Source: Mesobacillus jeotgali (lineage in GTDB: Bacteria; Bacillota; Bacilli; Bacillales; Cytobacillaceae). From it: DNA of 64,000 nt. Within the stretch, counting starts at the first letter, position 1; every line of letters starts with the position of its first letter. Under the pieces are notes generated by a model. It made no database searches. It was not told the DNA's origin and was given only the letters and a program-made list of their open reading frames with translations. The translations under genes and the position numbers were made by a program. This document shows, one piece after another, positions 15,657-24,969 of the stretch. The stretch covers positions 1,125,443 through 1,189,442 of the forward strand of contig NZ_FVZC01000009.1 of assembly GCF_900166585.1 (NCBI RefSeq). Reading direction: 5' to 3'.

Positions 15657-17120
15657 TTATTGTTCGTTACTCTCGCGGATAATTTCCATATAAAATCGGA
15701 CGGCGTTTAAATAGTTTTCAATACTGATATGCTCATTTGTTCCATGCATCCTGTTCAGGTCTTCGGATGTCAAATGGACGGGAAGGAATCGATAAGTATT
15801 TTCCGAGATGCTGTCATAATGCTTAGCGTCTGAACCAGCGAACATTAGATAGGGGGCTATGACTGTGTCACCGTATACATTACGTGCGCCTTGCTGGATG
15901 ACTTTGAAATGCCAGCTGTCAACAGAAGATACACCAGAAGCTTCAGTGCCTTCAATCGATATTTTGATTTGCTCATCGTCAATAGTCTTTTCTATAAAGT
16001 TTTTCACATCATCTAAGGATTCCCCGGGCATTAGACGGAGATTGACGAAGGCTGAAGCTTTTTCAGGAAGAGCATTATATTGTTCACCAGCCTGAAAAAT
16101 CGTCGGTGAAATGGTCGTTCTGATCAGAGCTGCAGAGGCTGGCTGTTGCAGCAGTATTTTTTCAATAACCGGTTCGAAAATAAACTTATTTGCAAAGACA
16201 TATTTCATCCCAAAACTCATCTCCGGAGCAACAAATTCAAATAAGTCTTCGCCTGGTCCCTGGAGATCTTCAGGGAATTGGGTTTCTTCCAGTTTTGCAA
16301 TTGCACTTGCAATCCTGCCTAAATTGGTCCTGTTTTTCGGTTGTGAAGAATGCCCGCCGCTGCCTTCAATCGTGAGTTGAGCTGTGGCTGACCCTTTCTC
16401 TGAGACGCCAACCACGCCGACTGGAACATCCACTCCTGGAACCATGTTTTCAACGATCGCACCGCCTTCATCCAGAACAAAATCAAACTTGATGCCTTTT
16501 TCATTTAATTTGCGGACAATCATATTAGCGCCTTCAGCACCGCCAATTTCTTCATCAAATCCAAACATAAAGTACATATCACGCTTAGGCTGATATCCTT
16601 TTGATAGTAACTGCTCGACAGCTTGGAGTATGCCAATTACCCCGATTTTGTCATCCAGAGTTCCCCGCCCCCATATCTTACCGTCTGCGAGGGTGCCGCT
16701 GAAAGGAGGGTGATCCCAGTTACTTTCCGTCCCTTCAAGTACCGGTACCACATCATAGTGACTGGTCAATCCGATAGGGGACTTTGCTGGATCAGAGCCT
16801 TCCCATCTGAATATAAGAGCATAGCCATTTACTTTTTCTAGCTCAAGATTTTGATGAACTTTAGGGAAGCTTTGTTCCAAAAAGGAAATGAAGCGATCGA
16901 ACTCCGCCATTTTCATCCTGCTGCGGTCTTGAAAGGATATTGTCTGAAATTGAATGGCCTTTGACAGCTTATCAATCGCTTGTTCTTCTTGTATTGTTCC
17001 AGTGAAAGGAACTGGTTGAGGCTGCCTCGATTTCAAGCTAATGGTGTTAAACATGGTGAGAATCAACAGTAATAGGAACAAGGCCCCGATAATTATCAAC
17101 GGTAACTTAAGCTTTTTCAT
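15657..17120 (-). CDS. M20 family metallopeptidase (PM20D1-like), membrane anchored
   Basis: 487 residues: N-terminal membrane anchor (LPLIIIGALFLLLLILTMF), then an M20/M28-type dizinc peptidase. Metal and catalytic residues are visible in GLTSHYDVVPV (His-Tyr-Asp), GRGTLDDKIG (bridging Asp), FGFDEEIGG (Glu-Glu pair) and a late DAKHYDSI histidine. This arrangement matches the carboxypeptidase S/PM20D1 branch, which hydrolyses or forms peptide and N-acyl amino acid bonds. The catalytic part should face outward. Start ATG has GGAGGTGG 11 bases away. Its 3' neighbour is a small membrane protein. Confidence 0.85.
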   Translation of the reverse strand: MKKLKLPLIIIGALFLLLLILTMFNTISLKSRQPQPVPFTGTIQEEQAIDKLSKAIQFQTISFQDRSRMKMAEFDRFISFLEQSFPKVHQNLELEKVNGYALIFRWEGSDPAKSPIGLTSHYDVVPVLEGTESNWDHPPFSGTLADGKIWGRGTLDDKIGVIGILQAVEQLLSKGYQPKRDMYFMFGFDEEIGGAEGANMIVRKLNEKGIKFDFVLDEGGAIVENMVPGVDVPVGVVGVSEKGSATAQLTIEGSGGHSSQPKNRTNLGRIASAIAKLEETQFPEDLQGPGEDLFEFVAPEMSFGMKYVFANKFIFEPVIEKILLQQPASAALIRTTISPTIFQAGEQYNALPEKASAFVNLRLMPGESLDDVKNFIEKTIDDEQIKISIEGTEASGVSSVDSWHFKVIQQGARNVYGDTVIAPYLMFAGSDAKHYDSISENTYRFLPVHLTSEDLNRMHGTNEHISIENYLNAVRFYMEIIRESNEQ

Positions 17121-17146
17121 AGATTACTAGTCCACCTCCAATGTTT

Positions 17147-17174
17147 TAAAAAAAGCCCCCGGTTTCCCAGAGGC
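17147..17174 (-). terminator. Rho-independent terminator
   Basis: Minus-strand GCCTCTGG-GAAA-CCGGGGGC hairpin with GNRA-type loop, then TTTTTTT; ends the MFS gene. Confidence 0.85.
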
Positions 17175-17180
17175 TGATAA

Positions 17181-18455
17181 TTAGGCAATTTCAGGTGCTT
17201 GTGGCTGTGTTTCTGGTTCAGGTACGAAAGCAAGTATGACCATGCCAATGATAAAGAGGATGACCAGGCTGAAAACACCCATACTTGATTTACCTGTTAG
17301 CTGTGCTGTAAGTCCGACCATCAGCGGACCCATGATTGATGCAAACTTTCCAAATATATTATAGAAGCCGAAGAATTCATTTGCATTCGCTTTAGGGACC
17401 AATTTGGCAAAATAAGACCGGCTTAATGCCTGGATACCACCCTGTGATGTCGCTACAAGCATAGCAAGGATCCAGAAGTCTGTTGTAGTCTCGAGGAAGT
17501 AGGCGTATATACAGACAAAAATATAAATGATAATTCCAACATAAAGCATCTTTTTACCGGTAAAGCGTTCTGATAATCTTCCAAATAAAATGGCGAACGG
17601 CCAGGCAACAACCTGGGTTGCAAAAAGAATGATTAATAGACTCGTAGAACTGATGCCAAGGTCTGTTCCATAAGCGGTGGACATGGTGATGATTGTCCCG
17701 ACGCCATCAATATAAAAGAAGTATGCTAGTAAGAATAAAAATAATGCCCTGTATTTGCGGATTTCTTTGAAGGTTTTCCCTAACCGTCTAAAGCTTTGCA
17801 AAACGAGTTGAGGTTCACGCTCAATATAATGCTTCTGGTGGACATTTTTGAACATAGGAATTGAGAAAAGTGCCCACCACAGCGCCGTGATGATGAAAGC
17901 AGCCTGGCTTGCCAGTGTTATTGAAACTGGCAATACCTTGGTCTGTGCCAGAATGATAATCGCTATGCTGATGATAAACGGAATCGTACTTCCGATATAC
18001 CCCATTCCATAGCCGCGCGCTGACACTCTGTCCATGCGTTCATCAGTCGTTACGTCAACGATGAAGGCATCGTAAAAAACATTGGAACCGGTAGAACCAA
18101 GGACGGCCAGGGTGTAAATAACAAGCAGCATCATCCAGTTTCCGCTAGGCACTAAAGCGAGTCCCGCGGTAAAAGTGATACCTAGGGTGAAGAAAATTGT
18201 GAAAAATCGTTTTTTCATTCCCTGGTAGTCTGCGATTGTTCCTAGGATCGGTCCAATCAAGGCGAGGATGAAGGTGGCGATGGCAATTGTGTAACCAAGA
18301 TAAGCGGTCGAATTTGACAGGCTCACGCCGGCTTCGGTAGCAGAAGCTTTGTAAAAGAGCGGAAAAACAGCCGTCGAAATAATAATCGAGTATGCCGAGC
18401 TAGCCCAGTCGTACCGAATCCAGCTGCTCTCTTCCTTCGTAAAACCTTTCATCAT
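17181..18455 (-). CDS. UMF1 family MFS transporter (YxiO/Atg22-like)
   Basis: 424 residues, about 12 membrane helices. The N-terminus EESSWIRYDWASSAYSIIIS with the RYDWASSAY block is the signature of the UMF1/Atg22-like major facilitator family, whose yeast member exports amino acids from the vacuole. Other family pieces: PILGTIADYQGMKKRFF, GSNVFYDAFIVDVT, and GGIQALSRSYFAKLVP. Substrate in bacteria unknown. Two adjacent ATG codons (18455, 18452) are possible starts; upstream site is a weak GGGGG. Confidence 0.85.
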   Translation of the reverse strand: MMKGFTKEESSWIRYDWASSAYSIIISTAVFPLFYKASATEAGVSLSNSTAYLGYTIAIATFILALIGPILGTIADYQGMKKRFFTIFFTLGITFTAGLALVPSGNWMMLLVIYTLAVLGSTGSNVFYDAFIVDVTTDERMDRVSARGYGMGYIGSTIPFIISIAIIILAQTKVLPVSITLASQAAFIITALWWALFSIPMFKNVHQKHYIEREPQLVLQSFRRLGKTFKEIRKYRALFLFLLAYFFYIDGVGTIITMSTAYGTDLGISSTSLLIILFATQVVAWPFAILFGRLSERFTGKKMLYVGIIIYIFVCIYAYFLETTTDFWILAMLVATSQGGIQALSRSYFAKLVPKANANEFFGFYNIFGKFASIMGPLMVGLTAQLTGKSSMGVFSLVILFIIGMVILAFVPEPETQPQAPEIA

Positions 18456-18754
18456 TTTTGCCCCCAGTAGATTTGTATTTTTATATTAGCTTGCATATAA
18501 GGAACCCGGTGTTCAAAATAATCGTATAAGTGTAAGAAATGTCCAAATCTCTTGTAACTGGTATTGAAAAGCGCCAATTCGGCATGAATGGTACGCCCAG
18601 GAATACCTTACCGGAAATTAACTCTTGCAGCCGAACCAGTTAAACAGGCTCATTAAATCAATCACCATCCGTACCATCCTGCTTAATCTGCATAGTTAGT
18701 TCCTGCCTTTTAACATTTCGCTTCAGAACCTTGAAAAACCTTCAATTGCATGGT
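18456..18754. other. 299-bp gap, nothing recognised
   Basis: Lies between two minus-strand genes. I found only very short open frames and no convincing terminator, promoter or RNA element here. Confidence 0.5.
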
Positions 18755-20062
18755 TTAAATATCCAAAATACCTTCGATGACACGTCCGTCTGTTTCGCCA
18801 AGATCTAACCCCAAAAGGCGGGCAAAGGTGGGGCCTTCATCAACCAGATGCATCGAACGAATCGATATTCCGGGACAGATCCCTTTTCCTGCTGCAAAGA
18901 ATACTGTGTGGTAGCCTTCTTTTTCAGGAGAATAACCATGGCAGGCAAGGGTGTATTTTTTGGATTTTGCGTCCTGTTGGGTAACTTCTTCGACGAATTC
19001 TCCATCGATTGCTTCGCTAAAGTAAAAGCCATTGGCTGCTTCCAGCATTCTAAAGGCTTTGCCATCTGCACCAATAGCGTTCGCCTCTTTACCTGTGATG
19101 ATTTTTTCGATTCCGTTGGAGGGGTGGTGAAGCAGCTCTGCTAAAAGCTCTGTGACAATATTCTTTGTTTGGAAATCCTCTCCTTCTTTCACATATACGT
19201 ACGCTGATCCGTCGCAGCTTTTACAATAGGCTTTCCAGTCTGTAACTTTGCCGGAAGCATTCACCTGAATAAGTCCTCGTTCTTTAAATAATACGTTTAA
19301 TTTCACTACTTTAGACTCGTCGAGAGCACTGTGGTCACCAAGAAGGATAATAGTAGAGTCATCCAGGATACCGGCTTCTTTGATTGCTTCAATGATTCTG
19401 CCCAATCTCGCATCATGGCGCTGCAGAGCAGCTTTTGATTCATTTGATGAAAAGCCATACATATGGCGCTGGGAATCAAGATCGACAAAATGGATCAGCA
19501 TTAAATCAGGCTTTCTCGTTTTAATCGTTTCAACCGTTGATTCAAGCACGAAATCATCGAGCTCCGGCTGGTTAAGTCCATTTCGTACATGGCCAAATTT
19601 AGAATTCATTTCAAGCTGATACCTTGGACTGCCATTAAGCAGGGAAACAGGAATTTGATGATGCCAGGGCCTGTTGGCGAATATTTCAGGCATGTTGTAA
19701 TCGATATCAGCTTTGGCGGTGACAGGCCAAAGTAAAGCCGCTGTTTTCATGCCAGCTTTTTTGGCCTCATCGTACAGTGTTGTCCCTTTAATGTGATGAC
19801 GATGCCAATACCAATCCGGTGAATTTCTCCCTGGCTGGGTAAATGTATTATTAACAATTCCATGGCGATTTGGGAAATTTCCCGTTACGATTGTCGCATG
19901 GCATGGATAGGTAACAGAAGGGTAGATTGTCTCCACATTCGTGCAATAGGAACTATTTTCTATGAAAGCTTTAAAATTGGGCAGCTCCCTGAGCTGTGGC
20001 ACATCATGCTCAGAAAGGCAATCAAATGAGATGACAATTAAATGGTCTGTGAGTTTGTTCAT
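18755..20062 (-). CDS. alkaline phosphatase family protein (nucleotide pyrophosphatase/phosphodiesterase type)
   Basis: About 435 residues of the NPP branch of the alkaline phosphatase superfamily. Metal-binding pieces: LIVISFDCLSEHD (first Asp), YPSVTYPCHATIVTGNFP with the nucleophile Thr, HFVDLDSQRHMYG (Asp and His) and LGDHSALDE (Asp-His), and a late TLACHGYSPEKEGYH histidine. It lacks a signal peptide, so it is cytoplasmic, unlike the second such enzyme at 38-40 kb. Start ATG 20062 has TTGGAGG 7 bases upstream. Substrate unknown; phosphodiesters or nucleotides likely. Confidence 0.85.
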   Translation of the reverse strand: MNKLTDHLIVISFDCLSEHDVPQLRELPNFKAFIENSSYCTNVETIYPSVTYPCHATIVTGNFPNRHGIVNNTFTQPGRNSPDWYWHRHHIKGTTLYDEAKKAGMKTAALLWPVTAKADIDYNMPEIFANRPWHHQIPVSLLNGSPRYQLEMNSKFGHVRNGLNQPELDDFVLESTVETIKTRKPDLMLIHFVDLDSQRHMYGFSSNESKAALQRHDARLGRIIEAIKEAGILDDSTIILLGDHSALDESKVVKLNVLFKERGLIQVNASGKVTDWKAYCKSCDGSAYVYVKEGEDFQTKNIVTELLAELLHHPSNGIEKIITGKEANAIGADGKAFRMLEAANGFYFSEAIDGEFVEEVTQQDAKSKKYTLACHGYSPEKEGYHTVFFAAGKGICPGISIRSMHLVDEGPTFARLLGLDLGETDGRVIEGILDI

Positions 20063-20200
20063 GGGCGCCTCCAATAGTTGTGTATATCCTTAATATATCA
20101 GAAAAAAATGGAAAGAATAATCAGCTCTCGTGAAAAGAAGGATTTATCTTACTAACAAAGAAGTAATGTAGGTATCTTAAAAATTTGGAGGCAGAACAAA

Positions 20201-20746
20201 ATGAATCTTATTGATAAAGCACTTCAAATTGCTTCAGAGGCCCATGAAGGCCAATACCGAAAAAACACTATCATTCCTTATATCTCTCATCCTGTTGCAG
20301 TGGGGATGATTATCCAAAAAGCAGGCTATAGCGACGAAATGGTAGCTGCTGCCATACTGCATGACACAGTCGAAGATACTGATTTGACATTGGATGATGT
20401 GGAACGGGAATTTGGAAAGGAAGTTGCACAGCTAGTAGCAGGTTGTTCAGAACCTGACAAATCACTATCCTGGGAAGAGCGTAAGCAGCATACGATTGAC
20501 TTTTTAAAAAATGCACAGGAAAAGATCAGAGTTATTGCGTGTGCAGACAAGCTGCACAATGTCCGCACGATTCGTAGTGATAAGGAGCGCTCTGGAGAAC
20601 AAGTGTGGAACAGATTCAACCGTGGCAAAGAGCAGCAGGAATGGTATTACCGAAATGTAATTATAAGTCTGGGATTTGCTACTAAATTTCCGTTATTGGA
20701 AGAACTGAATAGCGAAGTAGAAAGTTTATTCGCCAAAAAGGATTAA
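20201..20746 (+). CDS. HD-domain (p)ppGpp hydrolase-like protein
   Basis: 181 residues matching the hydrolase domain of RelA/SpoT proteins alone, with no synthetase part. Metal ligands: His30 in YISHPVAVGMI, His54-Asp55 in AILHDTVEDT, and the late Asp of ACADKLHNVRTI. The EGQYRKNTIIPYISHP opening is typical. Single-domain members are small alarmone hydrolases (SAH/MESH1-like), but some act on other nucleotides. TTGGAGG upstream of ATG. Next on the strand is the WGR protein, 54 bases away. Confidence 0.8.
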   Translation: MNLIDKALQIASEAHEGQYRKNTIIPYISHPVAVGMIIQKAGYSDEMVAAAILHDTVEDTDLTLDDVEREFGKEVAQLVAGCSEPDKSLSWEERKQHTIDFLKNAQEKIRVIACADKLHNVRTIRSDKERSGEQVWNRFNRGKEQQEWYYRNVIISLGFATKFPLLEELNSEVESLFAKKD

Positions 20747-20799
20747 AGCAGTTTCCGAAAAATCGTGAAAGCACTAAAGGAAATAAAGGAGAATGAGTG

Positions 20800-21591
20800 A
20801 TGGAAACAATCCTAATTTACAGAGATGGTTCTTCCAACAAGTTTTGGAAAATCCATGTAGGAGGAAAAAGCCATACGGTAACGTACGGAAAGGTTGGAAC
20901 TGTGGGAGCGGTCAAAGTTAAGACCTTTGATACTGAAGAAGCATGCAAAAAAGATGCTGATAAACTTATTAAATCTAAGATGAAAAAGGGTTATACCCCA
21001 GCAAATCCTTCTGATCAGGTCATAAAGGAAAACACGATGTCCGAATCAGTATTTTGGGAACTTCTTGAAACTGCAAAACAAAAGGGCGAAGACCCTGACG
21101 AACAGGTGGAGTGGCTGGTCAATCACTTATCAAAGAGACCTGTAAAAGAAATTGTCTTGTTCGATTATTATTTCAATCAGAATTATTATAAGTCCTACAC
21201 ATCGGATCTTTGGGCAGCTGCGTATATCATCATGGGCGGTGCTTCTGATGATTCCTTTGACTATTTTAGGGCCTGGCTGCTTTACCAGGGGAAGGACGCA
21301 TATGAATCAGCCATCCAGGATCCTGAAAGAATCATTCCTCATTTAAAAATGCTCGAGGAAGAGGAGGAAGTACCACAGCTTGAAGACCTGTTAAGTGTTG
21401 CCAGTATCGCATACGAAGAGAAAACAGGCTTGGATTACGATGATTATTACGATCTTTATGTACAACTTACCGGAGATCAGCATATCCCTCCTGAGATTGA
21501 ATTTGACTGGGAGGAAGATGATGAAGAAGGCTTGAAACAAAAGTTCCCTGCTTTGTGGTCAAGATACGGGGATCAACCGTTGGAGTATTAA
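20800..21591 (+). CDS. WGR domain plus DUF4240 protein
   Basis: 263 residues. Residues 1-75 form a WGR domain ([36 protein letters not shown]), a fold known from poly(ADP-ribose) polymerases and MolR that binds nucleic acid ends. The rest is DUF4240: [63 protein letters not shown]4240 is frequent in toxin-immunity neighbourhoods and in WGR fusions; its action is unknown. ATG 20800 is chosen (AAGGAG 8 bases before) over GTG 20797. Strongly acidic C-terminal end. Confidence 0.8.
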   Translation: METILIYRDGSSNKFWKIHVGGKSHTVTYGKVGTVGAVKVKTFDTEEACKKDADKLIKSKMKKGYTPANPSDQVIKENTMSESVFWELLETAKQKGEDPDEQVEWLVNHLSKRPVKEIVLFDYYFNQNYYKSYTSDLWAAAYIIMGGASDDSFDYFRAWLLYQGKDAYESAIQDPERIIPHLKMLEEEEEVPQLEDLLSVASIAYEEKTGLDYDDYYDLYVQLTGDQHIPPEIEFDWEEDDEEGLKQKFPALWSRYGDQPLEY

Positions 21592-21615
21592 AATGAATTT
21601 AAGGGGAGAAAATCT

Positions 21616-21990
21616 TTGAAGTCACCACTTTTCAATAGAGTAAATAATGTATTCATCCATGTTAGCAATTTAAAAAAATCCACCGAATGGTATTACGCTT
21701 TGCTGGGAATTCCATTCGACAATGAAAAGGTTGAATCTCCAGTCCATAACATTCCGGTAGCATCTGAAACAGGACTAACCCTTGATGACCACACCTTCGA
21801 CCCGGGATTTATGTTAAATCCTTCTGGCCACGTGTTATTTAACTTCCTGGTCGACGATGTAGATAAAGCCTATGATTTTATAAAACTAAAGGGAATTCCG
21901 ATAGTGAAAGAAATTGAGCGTATTGGGGATTTTGCTTATTTTAATTTCCAAGATCCAGATGGCAATGTCCTGATGATTTGTAATTGCTAA
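21616..21990 (+). CDS. VOC (glyoxalase) family protein
   Basis: 124 residues from a TTG start with AAGGGGAG upstream. VOC pattern: NNVFIHVSNLKKSTEWYYAL at the N-terminus and FAYFNFQDPDGNVLMICNC at the C-terminus, with the FQDPDGN metal-site loop. Twenty-four bases after the WGR gene, so cotranscription is likely. Substrate unknown. Confidence 0.8.
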   Translation: MKSPLFNRVNNVFIHVSNLKKSTEWYYALLGIPFDNEKVESPVHNIPVASETGLTLDDHTFDPGFMLNPSGHVLFNFLVDDVDKAYDFIKLKGIPIVKEIERIGDFAYFNFQDPDGNVLMICNC

Positions 21991-22084
21991 TTATATGGTC
22001 TTTCCTATCATTATTATTTTTAGTATGATTCATTTTTAAAATAATCGGGTATAAAACATATAATCCTTTAAAGGGGTGATAATT

Positions 22085-22300
22085 ATGACGAATTTGAAAC
22101 TGTCAAAAGAAGAGCTATTAGATAAAATCCAGAATAGTGATGGCAATTTAAGCATTTCGTCCGTATCCTCCATTCAAGAAGGAGAAGAATTGATCGCACT
22201 GGCCAAAACCCTGGAACATGAGGGTAAGATTGTTCTTCTAGAATATTGTGTTGATAATAAGCCCCTGGCTGTTTCCTTAAAAACAAAAAAACCTGATTAA
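22085..22300 (+). CDS. small hypothetical protein
   Basis: 71 residues from ATG 22085 (AAGGGGTG at 22071-22078). Soluble, mixed charge, with MTNLKLSKEELLDKIQNSDG and a C-terminal beta-rich part ending VSLKTKKPD. No family recognised. Followed by its own terminator. Confidence 0.55.
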   Translation: MTNLKLSKEELLDKIQNSDGNLSISSVSSIQEGEELIALAKTLEHEGKIVLLEYCVDNKPLAVSLKTKKPD

Positions 22301-22316
22301 TCATATATATTGGAGA

Positions 22317-22350
22317 GGCGGACTGCTAAAAAGCAGTTCGTCTTTTTTTG
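22317..22350 (+). terminator. Rho-independent terminator
   Basis: GGCGGACTGC pairs with GCAGTTCGTC around TAAAAA and is followed by seven T. Confidence 0.85.
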
Positions 22351-22394
22351 TTATATAATGACATTTTCATAGGAACATTGAATGAAAATGAATT

Positions 22395-22408
22395 AGAAAA
22401 CGCTTCCT
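22395..22408. promoter_or_regulatory. possible cre (CcpA) site
   Basis: AGAAAACGCTTCCT is close to the catabolite-response consensus TGAAANCGNTTNCA, with mismatches at the edges. It lies just upstream of the permease promoter. Confidence 0.35.
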
Positions 22409-22431
22409 CAAGAAAATTCATAAAATTATGA

Positions 22432-22460
22432 TTGACCGAATTTTTTATCTATATTATTAT
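22432..22460 (+). promoter_or_regulatory. sigma-A promoter of permease-M20 operon
   Basis: TTGACC (22432-22437), exactly 17 bases, then TATTAT (22455-22460). It is about 70 bases before the permease start. Confidence 0.6.
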
Positions 22461-22529
22461 CGTCCTAATAGTTTTTTTCTTTCGTAAGACGAAGCGTTGA
22501 AGTAAAAAAGAAAATGGAGGGGAAAAGTC

Positions 22530-23717
22530 ATGTCTCAATTATTAGCATTAGTTATTGTTGTATTCATCTTATTAGTAGGCGATTTGGTCGCTGTCAGAAC
22601 GAAGGCATGGATTCCGTCCATGTTCGTGTCAGCTGTCCTGTTCCTTATTGGGTACTGGACTTTCTTCCCGAAAGAAATCGTTGCTCTTGCCGGGGTACCT
22701 TCGGCAGTAGCGGTCATGATGATGTACTTATTGATCACAAATATGGGGACATTGCTTTCCATCAAGGAATTAAAGAACCAGTGGAAAACAATTGTAATTG
22801 CGCTTTCGGGTATTTTAGGCATAGTGGCTGTACTATTAAGTGTGGGTACGCTTATCTTCGGATTCCAAACAATGGTTGTAGCAGTGCCACCATTGGTTGG
22901 CGGGGTAGTTTCCGCTTTAATCATGTCTGAAGGAGCAAAGGAAGCAGGGCTTGCTTCACTATCAGTTTTCGCCATCGTCATTTATGTGATGCAAGGATTC
23001 GCAGGATATCCTTTAACTTCACTAGTCTTGAAAAAAGAAGGCAAGCGGCTTTTGAAGCAGTACCGTGAGGGCACCCTTGCAGCCGGGGAAGTAGCTGTAA
23101 CTGTTGAATCTGCACCGCAAGTAGAATTGAAACTTTTTAAAAGATTGCCAGCCAAATATAACACAGAGTTTTTTAAGTTTTTCAGACTTTCACTTGTTGC
23201 ATATCTTGCTTATTTAACTTCTACATTGCTGGCACCGATTGTCTCAATTAGTCCATTCGTGCTGGCGCTGTTATTTGGTGTCATCGCTACAAGTGTTGGA
23301 TTCCTTGAAAAGCAGGTTCTTCAGAAAGCGAACGGCTTTGGAATGGCGATTCTCGTATTGATGTTATTCATTTTTGATGGACTTAAGCAGGCAACTCCAG
23401 GGATGCTGCTTGAAATCCTTGTACCTTTAATAGGAACGATCATCTTAGGGGTTATCGGAATGTATATCTTCTCATTTGTTGTTGGTAAGATTTTAAAGGT
23501 AACGAAGGAAATGGCTTTTGCAGTTTCTCTTACTGCGCTTTATGGGTTCCCAGCGGATTATATCATTACTAACGAAGTCATCAATTCACTGACAGATGAT
23601 GAAAAGGAGAGAGAGGCACTCACAAGTCACATGCTTCCCCCTATGCTTGTCGGAGGCTTCGTGACCGTTACCATTGTATCTGTAGTGCTTGCAGGCATCT
23701 TTGTCGGATTCTTGTAA
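22530..23717 (+). CDS. multi-helix permease (GltS-like), substrate unknown
   Basis: 395 residues with 10-11 hydrophobic helices in two halves joined by a charged cytoplasmic loop (KKEGKRLLKQYREGTLAAGE). Pieces such as VPPLVGGVVSALIMSEGAKE and ALYGFPADYIITNEVIN recur in both halves, which suggests an inverted-repeat secondary transporter of the glutamate/2-hydroxycarboxylate type. I do not recognise the exact family. It heads an operon with two M20 hydrolases, so it probably imports the N-substituted amino acid or peptide that they cleave. GGAGGGG precedes the ATG. Confidence 0.65.
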   Translation: MSQLLALVIVVFILLVGDLVAVRTKAWIPSMFVSAVLFLIGYWTFFPKEIVALAGVPSAVAVMMMYLLITNMGTLLSIKELKNQWKTIVIALSGILGIVAVLLSVGTLIFGFQTMVVAVPPLVGGVVSALIMSEGAKEAGLASLSVFAIVIYVMQGFAGYPLTSLVLKKEGKRLLKQYREGTLAAGEVAVTVESAPQVELKLFKRLPAKYNTEFFKFFRLSLVAYLAYLTSTLLAPIVSISPFVLALLFGVIATSVGFLEKQVLQKANGFGMAILVLMLFIFDGLKQATPGMLLEILVPLIGTIILGVIGMYIFSFVVGKILKVTKEMAFAVSLTALYGFPADYIITNEVINSLTDDEKEREALTSHMLPPMLVGGFVTVTIVSVVLAGIFVGFL

Positions 23718-23736
23718 GAGAAAGGGATGAATTAGA

Positions 23737-24969
23737 TTGCTAGAATTAAAAGATCGGATTGAACGGCATATTAAACAAATCAGCCAGTATACAGCGACCC
23801 CTGGAAAAGGGACAACCAGACTGACATATAGTCAGGAAGATTTGAAAACACGTAACTATTTAAAGCAAAAAATGAAAGAATATGGACTGCATGTATATGA
23901 AGATGGCTTAGGAAATATTTTCGGCAAACTGGATGGAAAACTGAAGGACGATCCAAGCGTAATGATCGGCTCCCATTTCGACTCTGTCCCACACGGCGGC
24001 TCATATGATGGGCCCGCCGGGGTCGTTGCCGCACTAGAAGTAGCAGCACTTTTTGCTAAAAACGCCCTTACCCCCAGGTATCCTTTGGAGGTCGTTGCGT
24101 TGGTTGAAGAAGAGGGCTCAAGGTTTGGCGGTGGGCTGATGGGCTCCCGAGGCATGGTTGGATTGCTTGATGAGCAGGATTTTTACTTGCTTAAGGATCA
24201 GAATGGAATTTCTACTGTTGAAGCGATGTCCAAAATCGGCTTGGACTCCTCGCTTGCCAAGAAAAGAGATCCCAAAACGATGAAGGCCTTCCTGGAATTA
24301 CATATTGAGCAAGGCCCAATTTTAGAAGAAAAAAAGATTCCTATTGGAGTTGTGGAGGCAATTGTAGGTCTTACACAATTGGAGATTACCATTAAAGGCC
24401 AGGCCGGACATGCGGGAACAACTCCTATGGACCGGCGGGCAGATGCACTTGTCACAGCAGCCAAAATCATCAGCCGGCTGCCTGACCTTGTTGACGAAGA
24501 AGGTGAAGGCACGGTGATCACCACGGGGCGTTTGAATGTGTATCCAAATGGAGCAAATGTTATCCCTGATCAGGTAGTCTTTTCGGTAGATATCCGTTCA
24601 GGGAAGGAAGAACATGTGCTGAATGTCATAAAGAAAACAAAACAACTTATAGATTCCTATAGTGAAAATGGTATCGAAATAACAATCGATCAGCTTCTGT
24701 ATATACAGCCAAAAGAATTGAACGCTGGTATTCGCTCTATTTTAAAAGAAAAAAGCGATGAGATCGGTATTCCATATTGTCCATTCAATAGCGGTGCCGG
24801 CCATGATGCGATGGTCCTTTCCGATTTTACTGATGTAGGAATGCTGTTTGTTCCGAGTAAAAATGGACTAAGCCACTGTCCAGAGGAATGGTCAGACTCA
24901 GAAGATATCGCCAGGGCAGTTGAAATCTTGTATGAAGCAGCAAAGACATTAACGGAGGCGGAAAAATGA
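23737..24969 (+). CDS. M20 hydantoinase/carbamoylase family amidase
   Basis: 410 residues of the allantoate amidohydrolase / N-carbamoyl-L-amino acid hydrolase group. Dimetal site residues: IGSHFDSVPHGGSYDGPAGV (His, Asp), EEEGSRFGGGLMGSRG (Glu pair), LELHIEQGPILEE (His-x-Glu-Gln), and late NSGAGHDAM (His-Asp). The dimerisation insert follows GQAGHAGTTPMDRRADALV. It removes a carbamoyl group (or allantoate nitrogen) from amino acid derivatives. TTG start, 19 bases after the permease; its stop overlaps the next start by 4 bases (ATGA), showing translational coupling. Confidence 0.85.
   Translation: MLELKDRIERHIKQISQYTATPGKGTTRLTYSQEDLKTRNYLKQKMKEYGLHVYEDGLGNIFGKLDGKLKDDPSVMIGSHFDSVPHGGSYDGPAGVVAALEVAALFAKNALTPRYPLEVVALVEEEGSRFGGGLMGSRGMVGLLDEQDFYLLKDQNGISTVEAMSKIGLDSSLAKKRDPKTMKAFLELHIEQGPILEEKKIPIGVVEAIVGLTQLEITIKGQAGHAGTTPMDRRADALVTAAKIISRLPDLVDEEGEGTVITTGRLNVYPNGANVIPDQVVFSVDIRSGKEEHVLNVIKKTKQLIDSYSENGIEITIDQLLYIQPKELNAGIRSILKEKSDEIGIPYCPFNSGAGHDAMVLSDFTDVGMLFVPSKNGLSHCPEEWSDSEDIARAVEILYEAAKTLTEAEK

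Noticed and set aside
18848..19144. Plus-strand open frame inside the phosphatase gene
   Set aside because: Shadow of the minus-strand gene; no start signal.
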